Shown here: positions 1-9,559 of the stretch, in pieces | How the letters are laid out: each line of letters starts with the position of its first letter | Numbering within the stretch: the first letter of the stretch is position 1 | The notes under the pieces: model-generated | What the model was told of the DNA's origin: nothing | What the model saw: only the letters and a program-made list of their open reading frames with translations | The model's database searches: none | NCBI RefSeq assembly: GCF_017104965.1 | Contig: NZ_JAAGPR010000003.1 | Coordinates: forward strand, 420,408 to 484,407 | Reading direction: 5' to 3' | From: Paraburkholderia sp. Ac-20340 | GTDB taxonomy: Bacteria > Pseudomonadota > Gammaproteobacteria > Burkholderiales > Burkholderiaceae | DNA length: 64,000 nt | Translations under genes and position numbers: made by a program

Positions 1-589
1 CGAAGGTATGCGGCAGCGTGCGATAGATCAGATATTCGGTGCGACGGTCGAAGGCGAGCGTGCGGGTGCCGTCAGGCGAAGTCTGAGGAATACCGTGATC
101 GATATAGTCCGACAGGACACGCTCGTCCCAGCGCGCGAAAGCGGGCTTCGAGTGGAAGTGACGCCAGGCTTCGTCGCGGCTCGCCCAACTGGTGCGGCGC
201 GTGCGCGTGGCCGCCGCCGGCGACAGCCGCTCGTCCAGCCCGGTCCATTGCGACACCTTGAGCATGCTGCTGCGCCAGCCCGCGATCACCGGCGAGTCGA
301 GCATCACCACGCCCCTCACCCACTGCGGCTTCCTGAGCGCCGCCATCAGCGACAGATAACCGCCGAGCGAATGGCCGACCAGCCACACCGGCTCTTCATA
401 GCTGCGGCCAATGTCTTCCAGCAGTTGATCGACGAGATGCGGCCAGTCGCGCGTGACCGGAAAGCGCGTGTCGTGGCCGATGCGCTCGATGTAACGCAAG
501 TCGTAGGTATCGCCGAGTTCCGCGAAGAGCGTGCGATACGTCGAGGCCGGAAAGCCGTTCGCGTGAGAAAAGTGGATGACGTTCTTCAA
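1..589 (-). CDS. alpha/beta hydrolase (3' end beyond window)
   Basis: Partial gene; 196 codons are visible and the C-terminus lies beyond base 1. The frame reads an N-terminal strand followed by HANGFPAS, typical of alpha/beta-hydrolase oxyanion loops, and the nucleophile elbow GHSLGG near residue 72-77 (Ser about 74). This is a serine hydrolase of the lipase/esterase type; its substrate cannot be told. The start is taken as TTG at 587-589 because no ATG lies in frame nearby and the conserved sequence begins there; a weak GGAG lies 11 bases upstream. It lies downstream of comEC on the same strand, about 140 bases away. The catalytic His would be in the missing part. The start is uncertain and the family is fairly sure. 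Confidence 0.75.
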   Translation of the reverse strand, partial: MKNVIHFSHANGFPASTYRTLFAELGDTYDLRYIERIGHDTRFPVTRDWPHLVDQLLEDIGRSYEEPVWLVGHSLGGYLSLMAALRKPQWVRGVVMLDSPVIAGWRSSMLKVSQWTGLDERLSPAAATRTRRTSWASRDEAWRHFHSKPAFARWDERVLSDYIDHGIPQTSPDGTRTLAFDRRTEYLIYRTLPHTF

Positions 590-670
590 TGGCGTGTTGT
601 CTCCGTTCCGGTAGGCGGCGCCATGGCACGCATCGCCTGGCCGCCTGCTCCCTGTGTCTGTCTTGTTTGT

Positions 671-728
671 TGTGTGCTGCGAGTGGTGCATGTGCTGCGT
701 GTGCTGCATCTTCTGCGTGTGCTGCATC
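671..728. repeat. imperfect short tandem repeat (GTGCTGC-type)
   Basis: The gap between comEC and the hydrolase gene carries degenerate copies of a unit like TGTGCTGC(G/A)(T/C), read on the plus strand as GTGCTGC, GTGCATGTGCTGC, GTGTGCTGC, TCTGCGTGTGCTGC. It lies outside both genes and no protein feature explains it. It may be slippage-generated spacer. Confidence 0.5.
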
Positions 729-730
729 CG

Positions 731-3310
731 TCAGTCGTCGCCCGCGTCCATCCAGTAACGCCGCTGCGTGTCGCGAAAACGCGCGACGGCGAGCGTGCCG
801 GGCGCGGCTTCGATACGCACCGCGCCATCCGCGTCGCTGCGCGCAAGTACGATGTCGCGCGACGCGTAGCGCGCAAACACGCCCGGATGCGGGTGATGAA
901 AACGGTTCAAATAGCCTACCTGAAATATCGCGACGAGCGGCCAGACAGAGTCGAGGAACGGTTCAGTCGACGATGTGCGGCTGCCGTGATGCGGCACTAC
1001 GAGCACCTGGGACCGCAGCGCGGCGGCGTCGCGGGCAACCAGCGTGCGTTCGGCGGCGGCTTCGATATCGGCGGCGAGCAGCGCGGAAACCGCGCCCGCC
1101 GGCCCCTCCGCGGTAGACACGCGCAGCACGCAGCAATGCGTATTGGGTTTGCCGGAGAGCGGCCCTGCGTCGGGCCAAAGCACCTCGAACGTGACGCCGT
1201 CCCAATGCCAGCGCTGCCCGGCGGCACATTGCACGGCCTGCGCTCCCAGCTTGCGCGCGCTGGCCCAGAGCGGATGCGCCGGCAGGATGCCCGCCACGAA
1301 CTGCCGCACCGGCACGGCATCGAGCACCGCGGGTGCGCCACCGGAATGATCGGAATCGTCGTGGCTGATCATCAGCGTGTCGAGCCGCATCACGCCGTGA
1401 GTCAGCAGATAAGGCGCGACGATACGCTCGCCCGCGTGGGTCGATTCCGGTCCGGGTCCGGCGTCGAACAACAAGGTGTGCCGCGCGGTCTCGACCAGCA
1501 CCGATGTGCCCTGCCCGATGTCCAGCGCCGTCAGCCGGAATGCGCCCGGCGGCGGACCGGTTGGCGACGGCACCAGCAACGGCAACCACGTGATGGGCGC
1601 AAGCCAGCGCAGCGGCCAGCCACGTGGCGCAAGCAGCCAGACCACGCCGACAGCCGCACAGGACAACGCCCACACACCCGGTTGCGGCAAGCGCAGCAAG
1701 GCCCACGGCCAGCCCTCCAGCATCCCGAGCGCATCGAGGAGCCAGGTCAGCATGGTGTGGGCGGCCTGAAACGCGTAGCCGTCGATCGGCGTGGGCAACG
1801 CGACGCCGGCCAGCACCATCGGCGTGACGAACAGGCTCACCCACGGAATCGCGCCGGCATTGGCAAATGGGCCGATCAGCGGTATCTGCATGAACCAGTA
1901 CGCAGTGAGCGGCGCGAGCGCCAGTGTCACCGCCCACTGGACACGTGCGCTGTCGCCTAGTCTCGATGAGAAACGGTTGAAAGCCCGCCGCCAGCGCTCG
2001 CGGCTAAAGATCGTGGCGATCCGCGCGCGAACGGCTCGCGCAAGACCGTTGCGCGCGGGCGCGGCTTCGTGCTCGCGCATCGGATCGAGCTCTTCCGGCG
2101 ACAGCGCGAATGCATCGAGGCGACGCACATGCGGCACGCCGCTCGCCGCAAAGAGAATGGCCGCAACCGCGCCGAACGACAGCCAGAAGCCCGGCGCCGT
2201 CACCGCCCATGGATCGCGCAACAGAACGAGCCCGAGCGCCCACGCGAGCACGTGGCTTCGCGACACCTCGCGCGATTGCCAAAGCGCCACCGCCGTCACC
2301 GCCAGCATCCAGAGCGCGCGCTGCACCGGCACGTTGAAACCGGCGAGCGCGGCATAAGCCGCCGCTGCAACGACAGCCCCCGCCACGGCCACTTTTTGCG
2401 CGGGCAGGTGGATCGGCGCTTCGACACCGCGCCAGCGCACACGACGCCAGAGCGCACCCGCGAGCCAACCCGCCAGCCCGGCGACAAAAGCCAGATGCAA
2501 GCCGGAAATCGCCACGAGATGACTCGTGCCGGTGTTGCGCAACAGACGCCAGTCGGCGTCGCTGACGGCGTCCTGTGCGCCGGTCGCCAGCGCCACGACA
2601 AGGCCGCGATGCGGCGCATCGGCGAGCACCGCGTCGATACGCGCCCGCACTGCCGCACGCGAGCGTTCGATCAACACACCTACGCTTTGCGCGTCCGGCT
2701 TCAAGCGCGTCGCATGCTGTTCATCGCTGATATAGCCGGTCGCCCGCACACCGCGCGACAGCAACGTCGCTTCTGAATCGCGCAAGCCAAAGTTGCCTTC
2801 CGAATGCGGACGTTTCAGCCGCACGCTCAAGCGCCATCGAGCACCCGGCGTGAGCGTCGGCAACGGCGCATCGCGCGCGACCCAACTCAACTGGATCAAC
2901 GACGGCAGCGCTTGCGCATCAGGCGCACGCAGGCCCCAGGCGTCGACCGCAAAAAGGAAACTCGCCGCGCCCGCATCCTGCGAAAGCATGCGCGTGATAT
3001 GGCCTGTCACTTCGATATCGCGCTTCTGCCACGCGGCGGGCAGCGTCTGCGCGAGCCGGATTTCCGCGCGCCATGCCGCGTAGCCCCAGCCCACGCCAGC
3101 GGCCGCCAGCCAGAGCGCCAGCCACGCGGAAACTTGCCGCGCGAACCGCCGTGCACCGGCATCGTCGCGCTCACGAAACGCCCAAACCGCCCAGGCTACG
3201 CAAACAGCAATGCAGGCAGCCAGCGCGAACCAGACGCCTCGCCCCGGCAGCCCCGCCGCGCGCTGCAACGCAATGACGCCCAGCGCAAAACCGCACCACA
3301 TTGCCCGCAT
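731..3310 (-). CDS. comEC: ComEC/Rec2 DNA uptake channel protein
   Basis: Predicted inner-membrane channel that carries single-stranded DNA into the cytoplasm during natural transformation. The 859-residue length fits the family. The N-terminus has several hydrophobic segments (about 5-45, 60-80), then a soluble OB-like part, the Competence domain with many membrane helices (about 230-570, including TSHLVAISGLHL), and a C-terminal metallo-beta-lactamase-like domain beginning LDIGQGTSVLVE with the metal motif SHDDSDHSGG near residues 645-654. That motif is intact, so the hydrolase domain may be active. The start ATG at 3308-3310 is chosen because membrane sequence begins at once; a second ATG three codons in is possible. 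tatD lies 61 bases upstream on the same strand. Whether the organism is transformable cannot be told from this gene alone. Confidence 0.93.
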   Translation of the reverse strand: MRAMWCGFALGVIALQRAAGLPGRGVWFALAACIAVCVAWAVWAFRERDDAGARRFARQVSAWLALWLAAAGVGWGYAAWRAEIRLAQTLPAAWQKRDIEVTGHITRMLSQDAGAASFLFAVDAWGLRAPDAQALPSLIQLSWVARDAPLPTLTPGARWRLSVRLKRPHSEGNFGLRDSEATLLSRGVRATGYISDEQHATRLKPDAQSVGVLIERSRAAVRARIDAVLADAPHRGLVVALATGAQDAVSDADWRLLRNTGTSHLVAISGLHLAFVAGLAGWLAGALWRRVRWRGVEAPIHLPAQKVAVAGAVVAAAAYAALAGFNVPVQRALWMLAVTAVALWQSREVSRSHVLAWALGLVLLRDPWAVTAPGFWLSFGAVAAILFAASGVPHVRRLDAFALSPEELDPMREHEAAPARNGLARAVRARIATIFSRERWRRAFNRFSSRLGDSARVQWAVTLALAPLTAYWFMQIPLIGPFANAGAIPWVSLFVTPMVLAGVALPTPIDGYAFQAAHTMLTWLLDALGMLEGWPWALLRLPQPGVWALSCAAVGVVWLLAPRGWPLRWLAPITWLPLLVPSPTGPPPGAFRLTALDIGQGTSVLVETARHTLLFDAGPGPESTHAGERIVAPYLLTHGVMRLDTLMISHDDSDHSGGAPAVLDAVPVRQFVAGILPAHPLWASARKLGAQAVQCAAGQRWHWDGVTFEVLWPDAGPLSGKPNTHCCVLRVSTAEGPAGAVSALLAADIEAAAERTLVARDAAALRSQVLVVPHHGSRTSSTEPFLDSVWPLVAIFQVGYLNRFHHPHPGVFARYASRDIVLARSDADGAVRIEAAPGTLAVARFRDTQRRYWMDAGDD

Positions 3311-3371
3311 CGCGCCTCCCGATTTCCGGTGAAGCGCAACACGCGCAAAAGCGCTTCACCACGAGAGGAAA

Positions 3372-4160
3372 TTATGCAGACGAAAGCGCGAGCCGCGGCA
3401 GCGCCGCCGCAGCGTTAGCCGTTGTGCCAAGGGCGAGTTCCTCGGGCGTCAGGCCACGCAAGGCCGCGAGCACGGCGCCGATGCGCGGCACCTGATCCGG
3501 CGAGTTGCGCTGCTTGTAGAGCCAGGACGGCGAGATATCGGGCGCATCGGTTTCCATGACGATCGCTTCCAGCGGCAACTGCTCCGCCAGGCGCCGGATC
3601 TGCAACGCGCGCTCGAAAGTCGTATTGCCGCCGAAACCCAGATGCATGCCCTGTTCGATAAAGGCGTTCGCCTGCTGGAAACTGCCGTTGAACGCATGCG
3701 CGATGCCGCATCGCACGCCATTGCGGCGCAGGCCCGCCAGCACTTTGTCCTGCGACTTGCGCACGTGGCAGATCGCGGGCAATTCGAACTCGCGCGCGAG
3801 ACGCAATTGCGCGTCGTAGAAGTGCTGCTGGCGCGCGTCGTCGAGTCCCGGCACGAAATAGTCGAGACCGATTTCGCCGATACCGACGAACTTCGGATCG
3901 TCGAGACTCGCCTCGATCTGCGTGCGCAATTCGGCGAGATCCTCGTCACGTGCGCCTGGCGTATAGAGCGGATGAATCCCCAGCGCGTAGACCGCGCCGG
4001 GTGTGCGATGCGCGAGCGCGCGCACGGTGTCGAAATTCCAGCGCGCGACGGCCGGAATCACGATGCGCGAGACGCCCGCCTCGCGCGCCGCCGACGCCAC
4101 CGCATCGCGATCGGCGTCGAACTCACCGGCATCCAGATGGCAATGCGTGTCGATCCACAT
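3372..4160 (-). CDS. tatD: TatD-family metal-dependent deoxyribonuclease
   Basis: A 262-residue TIM-barrel amidohydrolase-type protein. It opens with IDTHCHLD (metal-binding His6 and His8), has GEIGLDYF in the middle (metal Glu), CHVRKSQD (His) and METDAPDISP near the end (metal Asp). Family members are 3'-5' exonucleases acting on DNA and may help in repair. The gene lies between lolD (42 bases upstream) and comEC on the same strand, probably one transcript. TatD, YcfH and YjjV paralogues are hard to separate by eye, so the symbol is used for the family. Confidence 0.88.
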   Translation of the reverse strand: MWIDTHCHLDAGEFDADRDAVASAAREAGVSRIVIPAVARWNFDTVRALAHRTPGAVYALGIHPLYTPGARDEDLAELRTQIEASLDDPKFVGIGEIGLDYFVPGLDDARQQHFYDAQLRLAREFELPAICHVRKSQDKVLAGLRRNGVRCGIAHAFNGSFQQANAFIEQGMHLGFGGNTTFERALQIRRLAEQLPLEAIVMETDAPDISPSWLYKQRNSPDQVPRIGAVLAALRGLTPEELALGTTANAAAALPRLALSSA

Positions 4161-4202
4161 GAAAGGCGCGCTCCGGCCAGCCAGGCCAACGAATCTCGTC
4201 GA

Positions 4203-4934
4203 TCAGACCGGCACAACCGGCTCTTCGTGCAGCATGCCGTCGCGCAGGCGCACGATGCGGTCGCAACGCGCCGCCAGCTCGGCATCATGCGTGACGATCA
4301 CGAAGCTCGTCTGGAACTGGTCGGAGAGTTCCATCATCAGGTTGAAGACGTTGTCCGCCGTGCCGCCGTCGAGGTTGCCGGTCGGTTCATCGGCGAGCAC
4401 GCAGGCCGGCTTGGTGACCAGCGCACGCGCAATCGCGACGCGCTGACGCTCGCCGCCCGACAGCTCGCCCGGCCGATGCCGCGCACGATGCGCAAGCCCC
4501 ACGCGATCGAGAATCGCCAGCGCTTCGGCGCGCGCCGCTTCCTGCGGCATGCGGCGAATACGCAGCGGCATCGCCACGTTATCGAGCGCCGAAAATTCCG
4601 GCAGCAGATGGTGGAACTGATAGACGAAGCCCAGCGCGCGGTTGCGCAGATCGTTGCGATCGCGCTCCGACAGTTCCGTAAACGGCTTGCCGAGCAGTTT
4701 GACGTTACCCGTGCCCGGTTCGTCAAGACCGCCCAGCACGTGCAGCAAGGTGCTCTTGCCCGAACCCGACGCGCCCACGATCGCGAGCTTTTCGCCGCGC
4801 TTCACGGTGATATCGGTGTCATGCAGCACCTGCACCGAAAGCGCGCCCTGGCCGAATACCTTGGAGATGCCGCTGGCTTCGATCACATAAGGGTAATCGC
4901 CCGCCGCGGCTTGAACCGATTGACGCTCATTCAT
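4203..4934 (-). CDS. lolD: LolD, ATPase of the lipoprotein-releasing ABC transporter
   Basis: Cytoplasmic ATPase (243 residues) of the LolCDE complex, which releases outer-membrane lipoproteins from the inner membrane to LolA. Visible motifs are Walker A GASGSGKS (about 54-61), the signature [15 protein letters not shown], and Walker [12 protein letters not shown]. The start ATG at 4932-4934 overlaps the end of lolC/E by eight bases (its stop is at 4927-4929), a sign of translational coupling. The reading frame stays open further upstream, but that part lies inside the permease gene and is not conserved-looking. Identity is set by the partner gene, since MacB-type ATPases look alike. Confidence 0.93.
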   Translation of the reverse strand: MNERQSVQAAAGDYPYVIEASGISKVFGQGALSVQVLHDTDITVKRGEKLAIVGASGSGKSTLLHVLGGLDEPGTGNVKLLGKPFTELSERDRNDLRNRALGFVYQFHHLLPEFSALDNVAMPLRIRRMPQEAARAEALAILDRVGLAHRARHRPGELSGGERQRVAIARALVTKPACVLADEPTGNLDGGTADNVFNLMMELSDQFQTSFVIVTHDAELAARCDRIVRLRDGMLHEEPVVPV

Positions 4935-6180
4935 AACGCAGTGCCTCCGCGGGACGTACCTTGGCCGCGCGCCAGCTGGGATAAAGCGTCGCCAGCGCGG
5001 ACAGCACGAACGCAATCAAGCCGATCCGGATCACGTCGCCCGGGACGAGTTCCGAAGGCAGCTCGCTAATGAAATAAACCGACGGCGGCAGGAACTGCAC
5101 GCCGAGCAGATGTTCGATCATCGGCACGAGCCATGGAATGCTCCAGGCGATCAGGCAACCGAGCGCAACCCCAATGGCCGTGCCCACGAAGCCGATCGTC
5201 ACGCCCTGCACGACGAAAATCTTCATGATCGAGCCGGGCTGCGCGCCGAGCGTGCGCAGAATCGCAATGTCGGCCTGCTTGTTCGTCACCGTCATCACCA
5301 GCGACGACACGAGGTTGAACGCCGCCACCGCGATGATCAGCGTGAGGATGATGAACATCATGCGCTTTTCGATCTGCACCGCCGAGAACCACGTCTTGTT
5401 CTGCTGCGTCCAGTCGCGGATGTAGAGATCGCCGGACAGCGTGTGCACGAGCTGGCGCGCGACCGTTGGCGCACGCTGCATGTCCTTCAGGCGCAGGCGC
5501 ACGCCACTGGGCGCGGCGAGGCGATAAAGCACTTCGGCATCGCGGATATTCACGAGCGCGAGCGTGCTGTCGTACTCGTAATGCCCGGACTCGAACACGC
5601 CCACCACCGTGAACTGCTTCAGGCGCGGCAGCATGCCGGCCGGCGTGATCGTGCCTTCCGGCGCGACCAGCGTGACCTTGTCGCCCTTCGTCACGCCCAG
5701 ACTCACGGCGAGATCGGCGCCGAGCACGATATTGAAGCTGCCCGGCGTCAGATCGTTCATGCTGCCGAGCTTCATTTCCTTGTCGATATCGGAAACCTGC
5801 GGCTCTTCGGACGGCTCGACGCCGCGCAGCGCCACGCCGCTGACGCTGTCACCACGCGTGAGCAGCGCCTGGGCGTCGACATAAGGCGCCGCGCCGATCA
5901 CCTCGGAATTGGTCTTCGCTTCCTTCGCCGTGAGCTGCCAGTCGGGCATCGAACCCGTGGGCGAGAAGATCTCGACGTGAGCGAGCACCGAGAGCATGCG
6001 GTCGCGCACATCGCGCTGGAAGCCGTTCATCACCGAAAGCACGACGATCAGCGCCGCGACGCCGAGCGCGATGCCCGACATCGAAATCAGCGCGATGAAC
6101 GAGATGAAACCGTTGCCGGTCGTGCGTTTGCCGGCGCGCGTATAGCGCCAGCCTATCTGCCATTCGTAGGGAAGTTTCAA
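4927..6180 (-). CDS. lolC: LolC/LolE-type lipoprotein-releasing permease
   Basis: Inner-membrane permease (417 residues) that couples LolD ATP hydrolysis to lipoprotein release. The N-terminus reads [31 protein letters not shown], matching the first membrane helix and its leader in LolC/LolE proteins. A large periplasmic domain follows (about 50-270), then three membrane helices in the C-terminal third (about 275-400). The start is a TTG at 6178-6180: it has an AAGGA sequence seven bases upstream and gives the family's usual N-terminus, whereas the frame upstream reads as noise. Only one permease gene is present at this locus, so it could be LolC, LolE or a single hybrid permease. The symbol is provisional. 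Confidence 0.9.
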   Translation of the reverse strand: MKLPYEWQIGWRYTRAGKRTTGNGFISFIALISMSGIALGVAALIVVLSVMNGFQRDVRDRMLSVLAHVEIFSPTGSMPDWQLTAKEAKTNSEVIGAAPYVDAQALLTRGDSVSGVALRGVEPSEEPQVSDIDKEMKLGSMNDLTPGSFNIVLGADLAVSLGVTKGDKVTLVAPEGTITPAGMLPRLKQFTVVGVFESGHYEYDSTLALVNIRDAEVLYRLAAPSGVRLRLKDMQRAPTVARQLVHTLSGDLYIRDWTQQNKTWFSAVQIEKRMMFIILTLIIAVAAFNLVSSLVMTVTNKQADIAILRTLGAQPGSIMKIFVVQGVTIGFVGTAIGVALGCLIAWSIPWLVPMIEHLLGVQFLPPSVYFISELPSELVPGDVIRIGLIAFVLSALATLYPSWRAAKVRPAEALRYE

Positions 6181-6548
6181 GCGAATCCTTTTGTGCTTCG
6201 TCGTTGCTTCGTCGTGATGCTGACGTGGCATCCGCTTCCCGGCCAGAAGCCCGATGCAGCGCGCATGCCACGTTTTTGCGTGTGGTGCCGGCGCGACCCT
6301 CCAGGCGCCGGTCAAGCCAACAATCAAGCGCGAAGTTTGCCACACTCCCGCCCCCTGAAGGACTTTGCGGCGGTGTGCGAGACGATCCGCGCCTGACAGA
6401 TTGGACGCGAATTTCGCACGCAGGTGCCCGGCAGTTTTGTATCGGCACGTACGCAAGTGACTGATTTGTATGGCGAGACCCACGCGCAACGGGAGGCCGC
6501 CACGCCCACGCACCCCGACTCGCGAGCCGCGCTGCGCCAGCGCCGAAG
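6181..6548. other. intergenic region between divergent lolC/E and the recJ-operon leader gene
   Basis: About 370 bases separating two divergent transcription units. Apart from a TTG-start ribosome site at its left edge and a TACAAT hexamer at its right edge, I see no convincing gene, hairpin or RNA. Open frames that cross it continue out of neighbouring genes in the wrong frame. Confidence 0.5.
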
Positions 6549-6554
6549 TACAAT
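6549..6554 (+). promoter_or_regulatory. possible -10 element (TACAAT)
   Basis: TACAAT matches the sigma-70 -10 consensus at 5 of 6 positions. It lies 10 bases before the preferred start of the next gene, so any transcript would be leaderless or nearly so. No good -35 is visible. Confidence 0.3.
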
Positions 6555-6564
6555 GCGCTCCATC

Positions 6565-7683
6565 ATGTCCGCAGACCGCCTCCATCTTCTCGTGCCGTTC
6601 GCGCTGCCCTCGGCGGCCGTGGCGTCCACTGCCCTTGCCGGGCTTCAGTTCCCCGCCTTGTCGAAGCTGGTCGCCCGCGGGCGACTCGGCGAACAGGTGA
6701 TCGGCGAGGATTTCCAGCGCACGCTGCCGCACGAGCGCTGGGTCGCGCGCGCCTTCGGCGCCAATGCGCCCCGCGCCAACGCCGCGCCCAACGGCGCCGC
6801 TGCCGACGACGAAGCGCCGCTCGCGCCATGGATGCTGCTCGCCGATGGCGGCACGCCCGGCGACAGCACCTGGGCCTGCATCCAGCCGGTTCACGTGCGC
6901 ATCGCGCACGACCATCTGGTGCTGATCGATCCCGATTCGCTCGAACTGACCGACAGCGACGCCGCCGCGCTCTACGCGGTCGCCAGGCCGCTGATCGAGG
7001 AACTGGGCGTGCGCATCGAAGCGCCCACGCCGCAACGCTGGTATCTGTCGAGCGATCAGTTCGGCACGCTGGCCGGCGCGTCGCCCTTGCGCGCAAGCGG
7101 CCGCAATATCGAAATCTGGCTGCCGCACGAGGCGCATTCGGGCCAGCGCTCGCGCGCATGGATGAAGGTGCAGAACGAAGTGCAGATGGCCTGGTTCGAG
7201 CATCCGGTCAACGAAGCGCGCGAGGCGCGCGGCCTGCCCGCCGTCAACTCGATCTGGTTCCATGCGCAAGGCGCGATGCGGCCGGTGCAGCGTGCCTTCG
7301 CGCGCGTGCGCTCGGATGCCGCGGCCACGCGCGGTCTGGCGCTGGCATCGGGCGCGCAACTGCTTGGCGTGCCGGAAACCTTCACCGCGCTCGCGGCTTC
7401 GCCCGATCGATCGGACGCAGCAACGCCTGGCACGACGCTGATCGAAATCGATCCGTTCTCGGCCGCCTATATCCAGCAGGACTGGGGCCGCTGGAACGCC
7501 GCCTTCGCGCAACTGGAGCGCGACTGGTTCGCGCCCGCGCTGGCCGCGCTCGAAAACGGCACGCTGGCCGAACTGGGCGTGACGCTGTGCGGCGATACCG
7601 GCTCGATCACGCTGGAAGCCACGCGCGGCGATCTGCGCAAATTCTGGCGACGCCGCGAATTCGCGTCGCTGTTCATCGAATAA
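6565..7683 (+). CDS. conserved protein of unknown function preceding recJ
   Basis: A 372-residue soluble protein, beginning MSADRLHLLVPFA. Related proteins upstream of recJ in betaproteobacteria have been labelled RpfE-like regulator or cofactor-independent phosphoglycerate mutase-like; I do not see an intact mutase active site (no DxxS/Ser-metal signature), so no function is assigned. Visible blocks are WACIQPVHVRIAHDHLVLIDP (a beta-rich core), EVQMAWFEHPVNEARE and VNSIWFHAQGA in the middle. An alternative ATG lies at 6553, inside the TACAAT hexamer. The gene ends 17 bases before recJ on the same strand, so it is probably co-transcribed with it. Confidence 0.75.
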   Translation: MSADRLHLLVPFALPSAAVASTALAGLQFPALSKLVARGRLGEQVIGEDFQRTLPHERWVARAFGANAPRANAAPNGAAADDEAPLAPWMLLADGGTPGDSTWACIQPVHVRIAHDHLVLIDPDSLELTDSDAAALYAVARPLIEELGVRIEAPTPQRWYLSSDQFGTLAGASPLRASGRNIEIWLPHEAHSGQRSRAWMKVQNEVQMAWFEHPVNEAREARGLPAVNSIWFHAQGAMRPVQRAFARVRSDAAATRGLALASGAQLLGVPETFTALAASPDRSDAATPGTTLIEIDPFSAAYIQQDWGRWNAAFAQLERDWFAPALAALENGTLAELGVTLCGDTGSITLEATRGDLRKFWRRREFASLFIE

Positions 7684-7700
7684 CTTCTCAAGCGTCAAGC

Positions 7701-9407
7701 ATGACCCGAATCGTCACCCGCGCCTGCTCCCCCGCCGACACCGAGGCGCTGATCCGCCACGGCCTGCATCCCGTGCTCGCGCGGCTTTATGCCTCGCGCG
7801 GCGTATGCCAGCCCGACGAGATCGAAACCGGCCTCGCCCGCCTGATTCCGCCCACCGGCATGAAAGGCCTCGAAGAAGCCGCCGAACTGCTCGCCGACGC
7901 GCTCGAAGCGGACTGCCGCATGCTGGTGGTCGCCGACTACGACTGCGACGGCGCGACCGCCTGCGCAGTGGCCGTGCGCGGCCTGCGCATGTTCGGCGCG
8001 CAGATCGACTATCTGGTGCCGAACCGCTTCGAGTACGGCTACGGCCTCACGCCCGAGATCGTCGCGCTCGCTGCGCAGCGCAAGGGCGGCCCGCCCGATG
8101 TGCTGATTACCGTCGATAACGGCATCGCCAGCGTGGAAGGCGTGGAAGCGGCCAACGAACTCGGCATCGAAGTGCTGGTGACCGATCACCACTTGCCCGG
8201 CGACACGCTCCCCGATGCGCGCGCCATCGTCAATCCGAACCAGCCTGGCTGCGAATTTCCGAGCAAGTGCATCGCGGGCGTGGGCGTGATGTTCTACACG
8301 CTGCTCGCCCTGCGCGCGGAACTGCGCCGCCGTGGCGCATTCAGCGACGGCAAGCCGGAACCGCGTCTGGACGGCCTGCTCGATCTGGTCGCGCTCGGCA
8401 CGGTCGCCGACGTCGTGAAGCTCGACGGCAATAATCGCGTGCTGGTCGCGCAAGGCCTGCAGCGCATCCGCAACGGCCGCATGCAGCCGGGCATCGCCGC
8501 GCTCTTCCGGGCTTCGGGGCGCGAGGCGAAAAGCGCTTCGGGCTTCGACATGGGGTTCGCGCTCGGACCGCGCCTGAACGCGGCGGGCCGGCTTTCCGAC
8601 ATGTCGCTCGGCATCGAATGCCTGACCACCGACGACGCCGGCCGCGCCTGGGAACTCGCCCAGCAGCTCGACTCGATGAACCGCGAGCGCCGCGAGATCG
8701 AAGCCGGCATGCAGCAGCAGGCGCTCGCCGATCTCGCCGATGTCGATCCGCAAGGCAACGCCACCATCACGCTCTTCAACGAAGGCTGGCACCAGGGCGT
8801 GATCGGCATCGTCGCGGGCCGGCTGAAGGAGAAGTTCCACCGCCCGTCCTTCACCTTCGCGCCCGCCGACGATGACGGCGAGCTGGTCAAGGGTTCGGGC
8901 CGCTCGATTCCCGGCTTCCATCTGCGCGACGCCATCGACCTGATCTCCAAGCGCGATCCCGGCCTGATCCACAAGTTCGGCGGCCATGCGATGGCGGCCG
9001 GCATGACGCTCGCCGCCGCCGACGTGCCGCGCTTCGCCGAGGCCTTCGAGCGTGTAGGCCGCGAATGGCTGACCGCCGAAGCGCTCGCCCGCACCGTGGA
9101 AACCGACGGCGATCTCGAAGACGCCTATTTCACGCCCGATTTCGTCGAGATGATCGACGCAGCGGTCTGGGGCCAGGGCTTTCCGGCGCCGGTGTTCTCG
9201 GGCGAATTCGAAGTCGCCTCGCAGGCGCTGGTGAAGGACAAGCACCTGAAGCTGCAACTGCTGCGCGGGCGCCAGCGCTTCAACGCGATCTGGTTCAACC
9301 ACACCGAAACGCTGCCGCAGCACACCACCGTCGCCTACCGTCTGGTGCGCGACACCTGGAACGGCGTTTCGCGCGTGCAACTGGTCGTGGAGCACGCCGC
9401 GCTCTGA
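7701..9407 (+). CDS. recJ: single-stranded-DNA-specific exonuclease RecJ
   Basis: 5'-3' exonuclease on single-stranded DNA used in RecF-pathway recombination, base-excision and mismatch repair. It has 568 residues, the usual length. The DHH phosphoesterase motifs are visible: VVADYDCDGATA (Asp79, Asp81, Asp83), VTVDNG-like LITVDNGI, and VTDHHLPG (Asp162-His163-His164). The DHHA1 part has KGSGRSIPGFHLRDA and KFGGHAMAAGM. The start ATG follows the previous stop by 17 bases. The C-terminal OB domain ends in VQLVVEHAAL. All key metal residues look present. Confidence 0.95.
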   Translation: MTRIVTRACSPADTEALIRHGLHPVLARLYASRGVCQPDEIETGLARLIPPTGMKGLEEAAELLADALEADCRMLVVADYDCDGATACAVAVRGLRMFGAQIDYLVPNRFEYGYGLTPEIVALAAQRKGGPPDVLITVDNGIASVEGVEAANELGIEVLVTDHHLPGDTLPDARAIVNPNQPGCEFPSKCIAGVGVMFYTLLALRAELRRRGAFSDGKPEPRLDGLLDLVALGTVADVVKLDGNNRVLVAQGLQRIRNGRMQPGIAALFRASGREAKSASGFDMGFALGPRLNAAGRLSDMSLGIECLTTDDAGRAWELAQQLDSMNRERREIEAGMQQQALADLADVDPQGNATITLFNEGWHQGVIGIVAGRLKEKFHRPSFTFAPADDDGELVKGSGRSIPGFHLRDAIDLISKRDPGLIHKFGGHAMAAGMTLAAADVPRFAEAFERVGREWLTAEALARTVETDGDLEDAYFTPDFVEMIDAAVWGQGFPAPVFSGEFEVASQALVKDKHLKLQLLRGRQRFNAIWFNHTETLPQHTTVAYRLVRDTWNGVSRVQLVVEHAAL

Positions 9408-9522
9408 CCCTGTAACGATCGCGCCGCCGTCGCGATCCGCCTTGGCCGATCGAGCGCGCCGAAATACGCCCGCGCCCACTCCCGCATGGGCTGGAGGCCG
9501 GGCCAAGCGATGCCCGATCGGC

Positions 9523-9528
9523 TATAAT
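9523..9528 (+). promoter_or_regulatory. -10 element (TATAAT) upstream of prfB
   Basis: A perfect TATAAT lies 31 bases before the prfB start ATG, placing a start site near 9535. The -35 is weak. It separates prfB transcription from recJ. Confidence 0.5.
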
Positions 9529-9559
9529 TGCGTGTTTTACACGCCGGATCACGACAAAA

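Noticed and set aside
8..1960. 650-codon open frame on the plus strand
   Set aside because: It lies opposite the hydrolase and comEC genes; its translation is rich in Arg and His with no domains, as expected of an antisense shadow in GC-rich DNA.
4935..5015. N-terminal extension of LolD
   Set aside because: The extra 27 codons lie inside lolC/E and have no family resemblance; MNERQSVQ gives the normal start.
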